Notes: generated by a model from the sequence alone, not told the origin. A stretch of 10,046 nt of DNA from Bacteroidetes bacterium ADurb.Bin302 (GCA_002069025.1 MWBK01000001.1:1-10046), one strand, 5' to 3'; positions 1-6,293 are shown, numbered from the stretch's first letter. Numbers and translations are program-made.

Positions 1-246
1 CAAATTCCTAGAGACCATTTGCAATGGTTGTGAATGTACATCCTGCAAGAATGGAAACTCGATCTTCAGCGCAGGCAACATCATGTTCAGAGCAAAACAA
101 GACAAGGTTTTTCCATGTTCTGTGTAATGCTTGATCTTCTTCTCAAGAAACAGATTGTACACGAACCTACAAGCACCAATATGTTTCTCAATACTTTCCT
201 TCTGGATCGTATTGGGATACAACCTATACTTGTAGGCTTGTAACAT
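1..246 (-). CDS. tnpB: TnpB, RNA-guided endonuclease of IS200/IS605 elements (N-terminal part)
   Basis: The reverse strand encodes 82 residues with no stop, running off the window edge. The translation begins MLQAYKYRLYPNTIQKESIE and continues through GACRFVYNLFLEKKI and LPALKIEFPFL to HSQPLQMVSRNL. This is the classic TnpB N-terminus: the YRLYPN strand, the CRFVYN helix and the LQ-x-RNL segment. TnpB is an RNA-guided DNA nuclease and an ancestor of Cas12, and it helps retain its transposon. The RuvC-like catalytic residues and zinc finger would lie in the missing C-terminal part, so activity cannot be judged. The ATG is chosen because it matches the family start and lies about 25 bases from a TATA box on the same strand. 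It is the only recognised gene in the window on the minus strand, as expected of an insertion. Confidence 0.9.
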   Translation of the reverse strand, partial: MLQAYKYRLYPNTIQKESIEKHIGACRFVYNLFLEKKIKHYTEHGKTLSCFALNMMLPALKIEFPFLQDVHSQPLQMVSRNL

Positions 247-268
247 ATTATCTAATAGATCTTACAGG

Positions 269-277
269 TATTTATAT
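269..277 (-). promoter_or_regulatory. TATA box for tnpB
   Basis: The minus strand reads GATATAAAT here, centred about 25 bases before the tnpB ATG. This would give a leaderless or nearly leaderless transcript, as is common in archaea. Confidence 0.5.
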
Positions 278-287
278 CTATGTGTAA

Positions 288-329
288 GCCTGCTGTATCC
301 CACCACTAAAGTAGTGGGTTTTAGCAGGC
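288..329. repeat. Nested hairpin at the transposon end
   Basis: The outer arms GCCTGCT (288-294) and AGCAGGC (323-329) are perfect complements. Inside them CCCACCACT (299-307) pairs with AGTAGTGGG (310-318) with one mismatch and a 2-base loop. Such structures are recognised as single-stranded DNA by TnpA in IS200/IS605 elements. Confidence 0.7.
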
Positions 330-420
330 AATATCCCATAAAGGTTGATAATATGGCAAATTGATGTTACAGAAACAAAGCCATGCACAGTAAATATGAC
401 TATGTTTGGCTAAACTATTA

Positions 421-433
421 TATTTATAAATAA
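421..433 (+). promoter_or_regulatory. TATA-box promoter of the HNH/PCNA operon
   Basis: The AT-rich run TATTTATAAATAA is centred about 30 bases before the ATG at 457. No Shine-Dalgarno site is present, so the transcript is probably leaderless. Confidence 0.55.
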
Positions 434-456
434 TTAAATATAATACTAATTTTATA

Positions 457-906
457 ATGGAATATGAGATATTAAAACGGAAGACTATTGAAGCGGAATC
501 AATGTGTATAGAAACAGATAGATTGTTATCACGTGTTCAATATATTAGAGAAGAGCTCTTAAAAGAGATTGATAATTATATTTTTACTCTGGAACGACAG
601 AAGCAGCGTATAGAAGGTGATGCTATTGCATTAAATCGCGCGCTACGTGTTGTTAAGGGTGAAAAGCAACATAAGGAATGGCGAAACCTTCTATTAATGC
701 GTGATAGATTTTCATGCCAACGATGCGGGAAAACAGAGAATTTAGAAGCTCATCACATCGTTCCGAAGTCAGTGTGCCCAAATGGAATGAAGTGGGCTTT
801 ATATAATGGGATCATTCTTTGCAAAGAGTGTCATCAGGAGTGGCATAACAATTATAATATAGGATCCTCAATATACATTTTCATGAAGTGGCTTAAAAAT
901 GATTAA
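457..906 (+). CDS. HNH endonuclease with N-terminal coiled coil
   Basis: A 149-aa protein. Residues 1-60 are a charged, leucine-spaced helical region, probably coiled coil. Residues 75-130 form an HNH nuclease module with a zinc-binding pair C87-x2-C90, the strand and catalytic histidines LEAHHI (H99/H100), N117, and the second knuckle C122-x2-C125-H126 followed by H130. HNH proteins of this size are common in viruses, as free-standing homing endonucleases or as genome-processing nucleases. Nothing here separates these roles. The start is the first ATG after a TATA box. The stop overlaps the PCNA start by 8 bases, so the two genes form one transcript and may be translationally coupled. The nuclease call is strong; the biological role is open. 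Confidence 0.85.
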   Translation: MEYEILKRKTIEAESMCIETDRLLSRVQYIREELLKEIDNYIFTLERQKQRIEGDAIALNRALRVVKGEKQHKEWRNLLLMRDRFSCQRCGKTENLEAHHIVPKSVCPNGMKWALYNGIILCKECHQEWHNNYNIGSSIYIFMKWLKND

Positions 907-1612
907 GATGTTTACTATTCCCAAGGATGTATATAAATCATGGATCGGAATCATAGGGAAGATTAGACCAGAGGTAGAACTGGTTATTGATAATAATGTT
1001 TATTTGTGCACCACTGATACTGCGAAAGTTGCAATGCTTGAACTAACATTAAATGTTGAACCCGATGAAAAGACAGTCTTTCAATTTAACGTCAGTAGTT
1101 TATTATCTATTAATCCAAAAGAGGATGTCGAAGTCTTTATGGAAGACACGCTTGTCCATTTCAAAGTTGGATCTACAAAATATAAGATCACAAAGTTAGC
1201 AGATCTTCAAACACATAGAACTATTCCATTTAAAGAATTTGAAGGGTTTACCGCCAAGTTTGTATTAACAGGGGAATTACTTACTCAAGTTCAGCAGATG
1301 GCAAAGATTATTGCAGGGGAAAAGGATCCAAGTGATGCCATTGTATTTGAAGTAAATGATACCATTGCACAAATTAAGAACAAAAGAATGGAACAAGGTA
1401 TTGAAATAGATATACCACGGGAATTTGTATCATTCAGTGAGCCCGCACGAGTCTGCTATCCACAGGATTACATTGCTGATTTATTTGCGTATGCTCATAT
1501 CTTTGATGTGGCAACTGTAGAATTTAAAACAGATTTCCCATGTATAATTACGTACCCCGGAGATCTATTACAAGCACGAGTGCTTATAGCTCCAAGGATT
1601 GAAGCAGAATGA
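899..1612 (+). CDS. pcn: PCNA, DNA polymerase sliding clamp
   Basis: A 237-aa protein, slightly shorter than typical archaeal PCNA (about 245-250 aa). It would form a ring trimer that tethers polymerase, ligase and nucleases to DNA. Family signatures are the N-terminal MFTIP helix-strand start, CTTDTAKVAMLELTL (counterpart of the conserved DPS-R-V segment), an interdomain connector near residues 115-130, and the C-terminal strand ending LIAPRIEAE, matching the archaeal YLLAPRIE tail. Two starts are possible: the ATG used here, overlapping the preceding stop as ATGATTAA, or the ATG at 908. The latter would begin with MF, as most archaeal PCNAs do, and is an equally good choice. The next gene overlaps its stop as ATGA. 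A clamp encoded on a mobile element suggests it replicates with clamp-dependent enzymes, its own or the host's. Confidence 0.93.
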   Translation: MIKMFTIPKDVYKSWIGIIGKIRPEVELVIDNNVYLCTTDTAKVAMLELTLNVEPDEKTVFQFNVSSLLSINPKEDVEVFMEDTLVHFKVGSTKYKITKLADLQTHRTIPFKEFEGFTAKFVLTGELLTQVQQMAKIIAGEKDPSDAIVFEVNDTIAQIKNKRMEQGIEIDIPREFVSFSEPARVCYPQDYIADLFAYAHIFDVATVEFKTDFPCIITYPGDLLQARVLIAPRIEAE

Positions 1613-1749
1613 ACATAGGCATATTAACATTACTTGGCAGTATCCTTTGTTTTATTACATTTGTGTATTGCTTTGTTATCCTCGGAAATCCAATTTTAAC
1701 TGTTTTAGCCCTCATTGTACTTATTGTTTTCACAGAGATAACCCCATAA
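1609..1749 (+). CDS. Small membrane protein, two predicted transmembrane segments
   Basis: A 46-aa protein beginning MNIGILTLLGSILCFITFVY. It is almost wholly hydrophobic, with one segment at about residues 3-25 and a second at about 29-42, separated by a short G-N-P turn, and a short acidic end (TEITP). The ATG overlaps the PCNA stop codon (ATGA), a normal coupling signal, which supports it as a real gene despite its size. Function is not recognised. Two short helices with a turn would fit a holin-like protein, but this is only a resemblance in topology. Confidence 0.6.
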   Translation: MNIGILTLLGSILCFITFVYCFVILGNPILTVLALIVLIVFTEITP

Positions 1750-1815
1750 ACCCTATCCAATCAATCTTTATAAAGAGTAAAAAAGGATGGATAGTATAGA
1801 TAAGGGGGATTAGAT

Positions 1816-2187
1816 ATGCAAATAGATATTGAAACGTTGTTAGAGCAAAGCTCTCAAGCACATAAGCGAGAGCTAGAGAATCAAAATAAAAATATTGATA
1901 GGCTCGAGCAACGGGTCGCATCTGACATCCAGCGATTGGAAAAGCAGGTTAGTGATACCAATACTACAATGGCTAGTGAATTTACTCGCATTTATGATAA
2001 ATTAGAAGATCAGGGGCATTATATCAAAGATCTCATAAATGAGATTAGAATGCAACAACACGATGCAGACCACCAACATGATTTACAAATACGTGAATTA
2101 CAAATACGAACCGGGTTGCTTGGTGGCGGTGCAGGTGCGGCTATTACTATTTTATTACAACTCCTCCCTTCTATTCATAATTTTTAA
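1816..2187 (+). CDS. Coiled-coil protein with C-terminal membrane anchor
   Basis: A 123-aa protein of unknown function. Residues 1-98 are highly charged and helical with heptad-like spacing (NIDRLEQRVASDIQRLEKQV and onward), consistent with a long coiled coil. Residues about 99-118 (GLLGGGAGAAITILLQLL) form a glycine-rich hydrophobic segment that should insert in a membrane, leaving the coiled coil on one side. This layout resembles XhlA-like phage proteins associated with holins, but sequence identity was not recognised. The start has a clear site GGGGGAT at 1804-1810. It lies between two other small membrane proteins, suggesting a shared role at the membrane. Confidence 0.75.
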   Translation: MQIDIETLLEQSSQAHKRELENQNKNIDRLEQRVASDIQRLEKQVSDTNTTMASEFTRIYDKLEDQGHYIKDLINEIRMQQHDADHQHDLQIRELQIRTGLLGGGAGAAITILLQLLPSIHNF

Positions 2188-2201
2188 TAGGTGATATTTT
2201 T

Positions 2202-2321
2202 ATGTATATAACTGATTCAGAGCAAAAAAGCATTATCATTGCAGGTATCGCGGGCGGAATTTCTGGTTCTATATTGGCACTAATTATACACTTTTCTTTA
2301 TATTGTTTAGGATTTTTATAA
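2202..2321 (+). CDS. Small membrane protein, 39 aa
   Basis: The protein starts MYITDSEQKSIIIAGIAGGI and continues with a hydrophobic, glycine-containing stretch to the end (residues 11-39), enough for one membrane helix or a short helical pair. A strong GGTGAT Shine-Dalgarno site sits 6 bases before the ATG and 14 bases after the preceding stop, the best evidence that it is translated. Function is unknown. It closes a run of three consecutive membrane-associated small genes after PCNA. Confidence 0.6.
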   Translation: MYITDSEQKSIIIAGIAGGISGSILALIIHFSLYCLGFL

Positions 2322-2358
2322 CGATATACATATTAATATTGAGGACAGATATCATATG

Positions 2359-2411
2359 CTATTGTGGGCACTGTACCACTAATAGTTAAACAGTGGAAAG
2401 ATCCACAATAG
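2359..2411 (+). promoter_or_regulatory. Long stem-loop in the leader of the following small gene
   Basis: CTATTGTGG (2359-2367) and CCACAATAG (2403-2411) are a perfect 9-bp inverted repeat. Inside it, CACTGT (2369-2374) pairs with ACAGTG (2390-2395). The right arm ends at the GGATGTGATG ribosome-binding region (2411-2420) of the gene at 2425. It could be a terminator-like structure, a processing site or a translational control element; there is no T-run after it, so simple termination is less likely. Confidence 0.5.
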
Positions 2412-2424
2412 GATGTGATGCAAG

Positions 2425-2571
2425 ATGAGCAAGGTTAGTAACAAGGTTATCTACAAGAAAGATGTGGATACCTTATACAACCAGATTAATACTCTGGCGG
2501 ATCGCTACGATACTTATTTTGAGTACATCTTACAGGATCTTTACGATTATCATTTACGAGGTAGTTATTAA
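2425..2571 (+). CDS. Hypothetical 48-aa protein
   Basis: The translation runs MSKVSNKVIYKKDVDTLYNQ to DYHLRGSY, a basic N-terminus followed by a tyrosine-rich helical region. No domain is recognised. The ATG follows a ribosome-binding-like sequence GGATGTGATG, and the stop TAA is immediately followed by the ATG of the next gene. That tight packing argues for a real gene. Confidence 0.6.
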   Translation: MSKVSNKVIYKKDVDTLYNQINTLADRYDTYFEYILQDLYDYHLRGSY

Positions 2572-2853
2572 ATGTTGAATGGTTGGTTTGTAAACGTTTA
2601 CAGCGATGTGATATTAGACATCTATAATTTGGTGGGAAGTAAAAAATATTTATATAGAGATGTAAAAGATTTGCTACCGAATTACACCATATCAATCCAT
2701 AAAAAGTTAATCGTCAACCGCGTGCTTATTAGTCAAGGAAAGGCGCAATCTGGGACCAAATCAACATGGTATAAATTAGATCCAAAGTGTATTGAGATTT
2801 GCAAGAGGATGGAGGCTCGTCATGAACAAACAGCGAGTGTCGCAAGAGCTTAA
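2572..2853 (+). CDS. Small winged-helix-like DNA-binding protein (putative)
   Basis: A 93-aa protein. Residues 20-72 suggest a winged helix: a helix around YLYRDVKDLLPN, a candidate recognition helix TISIHKKLIVNRVLIS, then a beta wing GKAQSGTKSTWYKLD. This order is typical of small archaeal and viral transcription factors. No close family is recognised, and the call rests on the pattern only. Its ATG directly abuts the previous stop. Its 3' end overlaps the next gene by 32 bases, and the Shine-Dalgarno site of that gene lies within it. It could regulate viral genes. Confidence 0.55.
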   Translation: MLNGWFVNVYSDVILDIYNLVGSKKYLYRDVKDLLPNYTISIHKKLIVNRVLISQGKAQSGTKSTWYKLDPKCIEICKRMEARHEQTASVARA

Positions 2854-3106
2854 TCTTGTATTTCTCAAGTATGGGAAACAAAATCAACTCTTAAAGTTTT
2901 GTGAAGAAAGCGGTGAACTTATTCAAGCTATTAATAAATATGAGGGAGGAAGAGGTTCAATAGATGCAATTTATGAAGAGCTGGCAGATACCCAATTAAT
3001 GCTGGATCAGATTAAAGAGATGTATACCGCCGAAGAGAAAGATCTTGATTCCCGATATATGAAAAAACTACAACGAGTTTTACGAATAATACATGAGGGA
3101 AATTAA
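2822..3106 (+). CDS. MazG-like nucleotide pyrophosphohydrolase
   Basis: A 94-aa all-helical protein of the MazG / all-alpha NTP-pyrophosphohydrolase group, which hydrolyse (d)NTPs to monophosphates with Mg2+. The metal-binding signature is visible: FCEESGEL (E28, E29, E32) and, about 20 residues later, YEELADTQ (E52, E53, D56), matching EExxE...ExxD. A single-domain protein of this length is usual in viruses. The ATG is chosen because GGATGGAGG lies just upstream; an in-frame ATG 30 bases earlier lacks a ribosome-binding site and would add residues that are not part of the fold. Beside the dCMP deaminase it suggests control of the nucleotide pool, or of alarmones, during infection. Substrate cannot be read from sequence. 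Confidence 0.82.
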   Translation: MNKQRVSQELNLVFLKYGKQNQLLKFCEESGELIQAINKYEGGRGSIDAIYEELADTQLMLDQIKEMYTAEEKDLDSRYMKKLQRVLRIIHEGN

Positions 3107-3114
3107 TATATATG
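3103..3114 (+). promoter_or_regulatory. TATA-box promoter of the 3136-4765 operon
   Basis: TTAATATATATG is centred about 28 bases before the ATG at 3136. The intervening bases are AT-rich and hold no Shine-Dalgarno site, which fits a leaderless start. Confidence 0.45.
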
Positions 3115-3135
3115 AATCATTATATAATTATATAA

Positions 3136-3810
3136 ATGCGCATTGGAAGTACATGGGAAACTCCCATGGGATTTGAATTTCATATTGAAGCGAAGAACCG
3201 CATTCGGGAAATGATGGCTCAAGATCCTGATGCTTGCGGTTCGGCTTTAACTGTTTTAAAATTAATAACGTTCAATAAAAAGTTGGCCGTTAAAGAGAAG
3301 AATGATGAACCTGTTCCAAATGAGGAATTCATTGCACATCTTATTCAAGATTATAAAAAAGTTTATAAAAAATTTAAACCGGGCATCATTGAAAAAACAC
3401 TCATATCCACAGTAGGTGCATTAGAGTATGGTGAAGCTATAAATCGAAACGATATTGCATATACTGAGCGCATTGGTGGCTGTGTTACTAGGATGACAGG
3501 TCGTGCTACTCATAGAGGGATTGGTGCAGACCCAAATGGTGATTACCTTGATGAATTAAAAAAGATGCACATCTGGTGGAACACAAATGATAAACGAGAA
3601 CGAACTCGGCCATGGATAGACTGGGTATTTCGATTTCTTATTAATAAATACCAAACTGATAATTTCTACAAACAGAGTATTAATTTCTTCTTCCACTGGG
3701 TATACAAACACCGAGAAGAATGGGAAGTCATTCATTTATATAATCCAGAATACTGGTTTGGTAATGGTCGTGGTAAACAACTCATTGAGGTTTATGGAGG
3801 CGATGCATAA
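3136..3810 (+). CDS. Hypothetical protein, 224 aa, aromatic-rich C-terminus
   Basis: Not recognised. The N-terminal 100 residues are mixed charged and helical (ETPMGFEFHIEAKNRIREMM, then a KKVYKKFK basic stretch). A middle part has glycine- and threonine-rich motifs (GGCVTRMTGRATHRGIGADP). The C-terminus is dense in W, Y and F (WIDWVFRFLINKY, FFFHWVYKHREEW, YNPEYWFGNGRG). There is no signal peptide and no clear membrane helix. Its stop overlaps the ATG of the next gene by one base, so the two are translationally coupled and may work as a pair. The following protein also carries a C-terminal tryptophan-rich region and an NP-x-Y-aromatic motif, suggesting a distant relation or a similar partner-binding role. 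Confidence 0.8.
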   Translation: MRIGSTWETPMGFEFHIEAKNRIREMMAQDPDACGSALTVLKLITFNKKLAVKEKNDEPVPNEEFIAHLIQDYKKVYKKFKPGIIEKTLISTVGALEYGEAINRNDIAYTERIGGCVTRMTGRATHRGIGADPNGDYLDELKKMHIWWNTNDKRERTRPWIDWVFRFLINKYQTDNFYKQSINFFFHWVYKHREEWEVIHLYNPEYWFGNGRGKQLIEVYGGDA

Positions 3811-4283
3811 TGACAGATAATACCCCTCGGGATCTTGCAACCGAAGACCCCGTAATTGATTTTCTATCAGCGTTAGAAATAAATTCAGCATTATTTAAAA
3901 CATTAGATGATGCTCGGTTAGATCAAGAAAAATACAATGAATTCTTTAATACCCCGGATTTATACGTACTTTTAAATCTGATTCAGGTAATGGGTAGATT
4001 TGACCCAAATAAAACTGAAGCAGGGGAAAAAGATCATAATGCATATATCAATCTTATAAAATGGTTCATGATTAAGTATGCATTAGATCCTGTATGGATG
4101 TGTTACATTGGCCACTTTATGAGATGGTGCGGGTGCCATCAGCATAATACCTCATATTGGCCCATACGGTATAATGATCGTTTCAATCCAAATTATTTCT
4201 ATAAACGTGGTGAGGATTTTTCATTTGAAGAGGAAAATAAGAAATTTAAAGACCCCATTGATATATTTGGAATTGATGACTAA
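3810..4283 (+). CDS. Hypothetical protein, 157 aa
   Basis: Not recognised. It has an acidic N-terminus (MTDNTPRDLATEDPVIDFLS), a helical middle (LNLIQVMGRFDP, NAYINLIKWFMIKYAL) and an aromatic, histidine/cysteine-containing stretch (FMRWCGCHQHNTSYWP) followed by FNPNYFYKRGEDF. The C and H residues in WCGCHQH could bind a metal but do not form a standard motif. It is coupled by one-base overlaps (TAATG) to the gene before and to the dCMP deaminase after. Its weak resemblance to the preceding protein lies in the YN/NP-aromatic region near the C-terminus. Confidence 0.8.
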   Translation: MTDNTPRDLATEDPVIDFLSALEINSALFKTLDDARLDQEKYNEFFNTPDLYVLLNLIQVMGRFDPNKTEAGEKDHNAYINLIKWFMIKYALDPVWMCYIGHFMRWCGCHQHNTSYWPIRYNDRFNPNYFYKRGEDFSFEEENKKFKDPIDIFGIDD

Positions 4284-4765
4284 TGGATACCCACCAATTT
4301 TTTATTGATATAGCAAAGACTTGTGCAAAGCAATCAACCTGCATGCGTCGGGCATGGGGTGCAGTTATTGTAGAACCTCTTACTAGACAGATTATTTCAA
4401 CTGGTTACAATGGTGCACCTCGTAATAAAGATCATTGCAATGAAAAAGAATGGTGCTTACGCGATGAACTTAATATACCGGCGGGCGCTAATTACGAATA
4501 TTGCTTCGGTGTGCACGCTGAACAAAATGCGCTCTTACAAGCAGGTAGGAATGCACAAGGTTGTATCTTATACCTCTATGGTGAAGAATGTGCCACAGGT
4601 ATTCCAATTACTGCCCCTCAACCCTGCTTCTTATGTACAAAAATGCTCCTTAATGCAGGGATAGATGAAGTAATTATTAAGGTAGGTTCGTCATTTGTAA
4701 GTTTGGATATTAATACATTATATGAGACTTATTCTAAAGAGTTATTTAAGAATTATAGTAAATAG
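4283..4765 (+). CDS. Deoxycytidylate (dCMP) deaminase
   Basis: A 160-aa zinc-dependent deaminase that converts dCMP to dUMP, feeding dTMP synthesis. It carries the catalytic HAE motif (residues 78-80, in GVHAEQNAL) and the zinc pair PCFLC (114-118). It also has the ComEB/dCMP-deaminase insert with RDELNIPAGANYEYC before HAE and the TGYNGAPR substrate loop (40-47). Length and motif order match the T4 and Bacillus enzymes. Its ATG overlaps the previous stop (TAATG). The stop is TAG and is followed within a few bases by a T-run, so it is the last gene of its operon. Deaminases of this type are common in large viruses that enlarge the thymidylate pool. Confidence 0.92.
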   Translation: MDTHQFFIDIAKTCAKQSTCMRRAWGAVIVEPLTRQIISTGYNGAPRNKDHCNEKEWCLRDELNIPAGANYEYCFGVHAEQNALLQAGRNAQGCILYLYGEECATGIPITAPQPCFLCTKMLLNAGIDEVIIKVGSSFVSLDINTLYETYSKELFKNYSK

Positions 4766-4780
4766 TTCCTCTTTTTTATT
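4766..4780 (+). terminator. T-rich terminator after the dCMP deaminase
   Basis: CTTTTTTATT follows the stop by a few bases, without a clear hairpin, as archaeal terminators often look. A new promoter follows directly. Confidence 0.45.
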
Positions 4781-4794
4781 ATCCTATCACTAAG

Positions 4795-4806
4795 TATAAA
4801 TATAAA
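4795..4806 (+). promoter_or_regulatory. TATA-box promoter of the 4826-6183 operon
   Basis: TATAAATATAAA is centred about 25 bases before the ATG at 4826, the expected spacing for a leaderless archaeal transcript. Confidence 0.6.
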
Positions 4807-4825
4807 TTAATTAAAACATTTATAT

Positions 4826-5221
4826 ATGGGAATCGATACACTTGTTGCTCATTCGCTTGAAAGAATCGGGGCTTTAGAACAAAGGCTTCGTAATATCGAG
4901 TACGCAGTGTGCAACACTCCTGCCGTGGAAGAAGACGAATCCGAAGATGAGTATGAGGAAGGGGCTCCCGGTTATGAAATCTCCCACCGTTTTAAATATC
5001 CAATAATGGCAACCGCCAATGAGACCGACCTTGCAGAAATGCGTGAAATTCGATATAGTATGTATGAAGTAGAAATATTTCAGCCATTTAATGATCCCCC
5101 GATGCGAGTAGAAACTACTATGACTCGCGATGAGCTGGATGATTTTATCCATGCTGATCCCGGCATTGCATATGGTGAATTCTTAGTTTCTGTAAAACCA
5201 GTTTACAAGGAGCATCTATGA
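4826..5221 (+). CDS. Hypothetical acidic protein, 131 aa
   Basis: Not recognised. Residues 1-30 form a likely coiled coil (LVAHSLERIGALEQRLRNIE). Residues 32-50 are an acidic, probably disordered linker (VEEDESEDEYEEG). Residues 52-131 look like a small alpha/beta domain (YEVEIFQPFNDPPMRVETTM, TRDELDDFIH, YGEFLVSVKPVY). The helical N-terminus suggests an oligomer. It is first in its operon and leaderless. The stop overlaps the next start (ATGA). The XPF nuclease is the third gene of the unit, so a link to DNA transactions is possible but unproven. Confidence 0.78.
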   Translation: MGIDTLVAHSLERIGALEQRLRNIEYAVCNTPAVEEDESEDEYEEGAPGYEISHRFKYPIMATANETDLAEMREIRYSMYEVEIFQPFNDPPMRVETTMTRDELDDFIHADPGIAYGEFLVSVKPVYKEHL

Positions 5222-5517
5222 GAGAAGTTTTCATTGCAAGCCTTGCATCTGTACAAGGGGAAACCCAGCGTATGTCTTTTTCATTTACTATTAATGATAT
5301 AGTAAAATCTCAAGGCAAGCACAACCTCGGATGCTCGATCAAAGAACTCGAACGCGGGATTGTCGTTAAACCTGATGACGATATAGAAGAAAATCATATT
5401 GCAAATGTTACAATCCGTTATATGAAAGAGCATGACCTGTGGATGGATTGGATGGATAAATGGAACCGGTTCTCTCTGTATGTCCTTTACGCAGGGACAG
5501 AGAGTGCTAATTTATAA
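5218..5517 (+). CDS. Hypothetical protein, 99 aa
   Basis: Not recognised. The N-terminal part alternates hydrophobic and polar residues as beta strands would (EVFIASLASV, MSFSFTINDIV). The C-terminal part is helical and tryptophan-rich (HDLWMDWMDKWNRFSLYVLY). There is no signal peptide. It is coupled to the gene before by an ATGA overlap. The following nuclease gene starts 9 bases after its stop. Confidence 0.75.
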   Translation: MREVFIASLASVQGETQRMSFSFTINDIVKSQGKHNLGCSIKELERGIVVKPDDDIEENHIANVTIRYMKEHDLWMDWMDKWNRFSLYVLYAGTESANL

Positions 5518-5523
5518 GGTGAT
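5518..5523 (+). promoter_or_regulatory. Shine-Dalgarno site deciding a TTG start
   Basis: GGTGAT follows the preceding stop TAA directly and lies 3 bases before TTG. No ATG lies nearby in frame, and the protein's first catalytic motif (DSRE) starts only eight residues in, so TTG is the plausible start. Confidence 0.6.
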
Positions 5524-5526
5524 ACA

Positions 5527-6183
5527 TTGGCATTCTCAGTAACAATAGATAGCAGAGAACCAAAATGGATTAAGGATTGGTTACCTAGAACCTTTCCAAA
5601 ACTTAAATTTGATATATCAAAATTAGAAGAAGGTGACTTTTGTTCTGAACATGTAATAGTTGAACGTAAAACTATTGCAGATCTATGGGGCTCTATCATG
5701 GGCTCTAAAACTGAAGATGGTCGCCTTGAAACTCAATTATCAAGACTTACTACCCACCAATCAGATAAAATAGTTATTATTATGATCACTGGGGATGTAG
5801 ACGAATGGTTAGGAAAGATGCGCCGTTTACACATACATGTCGATGAAGATATAATAGATGGTATGATAGCATCACTAATTGTGCGCGATAATATTCGAGT
5901 TATTTGCGGGGCTCACGAAAAGCCTTGCTTAAAAAGAATGATTAGAATTATGTGGAAAATTGAAGTAGAGCACTCTCTTGATTTTCCAAAACTACGAAAC
6001 CCAGATATGCTAATGGCTCGAATATTAGATATATCAAAAAATGATTGGTTCGCAATAAAAGAAACTTACGGTACATCCGTGTCTTATCTGTGTAAATTAA
6101 CCGAAAAAGACTTTGGAAAAGTTAGTGGTATAGGAAAAGTCAAATCGAAGCGTATTGTTGAAATACTGCAGCATGGCTGGTAA
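5527..6183 (+). CDS. xpf: XPF/ERCC4-family structure-specific endonuclease
   Basis: A 218-aa nuclease that would cut branched or flapped DNA at ss/ds junctions. The ERCC4 nuclease domain spans about residues 4-150, with D8-SR10-E11 (DSREP), G36-D37 (EGDF), the diagnostic VERKT box (45-49, E46 and K48 catalytic), ADLW (51-54) and RLETQLSRL (66-74). The tail carries a helix-hairpin-helix (KVSGIGKVKSKRIVEIL, about 198-214) for DNA binding. There is no helicase domain, so the architecture is that of the short crenarchaeal XPF rather than euryarchaeal Hef. Short archaeal XPFs need PCNA for activity, and the same element encodes a PCNA; however, no clear PIP box is seen at the C-terminus. It is the last gene of its operon. 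Confidence 0.9.
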   Translation: MAFSVTIDSREPKWIKDWLPRTFPKLKFDISKLEEGDFCSEHVIVERKTIADLWGSIMGSKTEDGRLETQLSRLTTHQSDKIVIIMITGDVDEWLGKMRRLHIHVDEDIIDGMIASLIVRDNIRVICGAHEKPCLKRMIRIMWKIEVEHSLDFPKLRNPDMLMARILDISKNDWFAIKETYGTSVSYLCKLTEKDFGKVSGIGKVKSKRIVEILQHGW

Positions 6184-6227
6184 TTTATATATAGCATAAA
6201 TACCATATTTATACTGCCGACCCTATC

Positions 6228-6271
6228 AACAGATTAGTGGATTTTAGTCACGTCCTTTTTCACTATCTGTT
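6228..6271 (+). terminator. Inverted repeat followed by a T-rich tract, probable terminator
   Basis: AACAGAT-T-AGTG (6228-6239) pairs with CACT-ATCTGTT (6261-6271) around a 21-base loop, with one bulged T. A T-rich stretch (TATCTTTTTCTTTATTT) follows. It sits between the nuclease gene and the promoter of the next operon. It may instead be a protein-binding palindrome or part of an origin. Confidence 0.4.
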
Positions 6272-6293
6272 ATCTTTTTCTTTATTTCACAGA

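Larger units (their letters stand above)
1..330 (-). mobile_element. IS200/IS605-superfamily element (IS1341-like, tnpB only), end portion
   Basis: This is one end of an insertion element. It contains the start of a tnpB gene read leftwards and, upstream of it, a nested imperfect hairpin typical of the subterminal hairpins of IS200/IS605 ends. No tnpA transposase lies upstream of tnpB, so the element is probably a tnpB-only derivative. The other end, with the expected guide (omega/re) RNA, lies outside the window. The outer boundary is not defined by the sequence; I place it just beyond the hairpin. Confidence 0.75.

Noticed and set aside
34..243. Plus-strand reading frame of 69 codons
   Set aside because: It is the antisense of the tnpB gene, which has clear family similarity on the minus strand.
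1599..1799. 66-codon frame after PCNA
   Set aside because: It overlaps the small membrane protein in another frame; that gene has an ATGA coupling to PCNA and a clear hydrophobic composition, while this frame has none.
1730..1921. Minus-strand frame of 63 codons
   Set aside because: It covers a promoter region and the start of the coiled-coil gene; no start signal or family resemblance.
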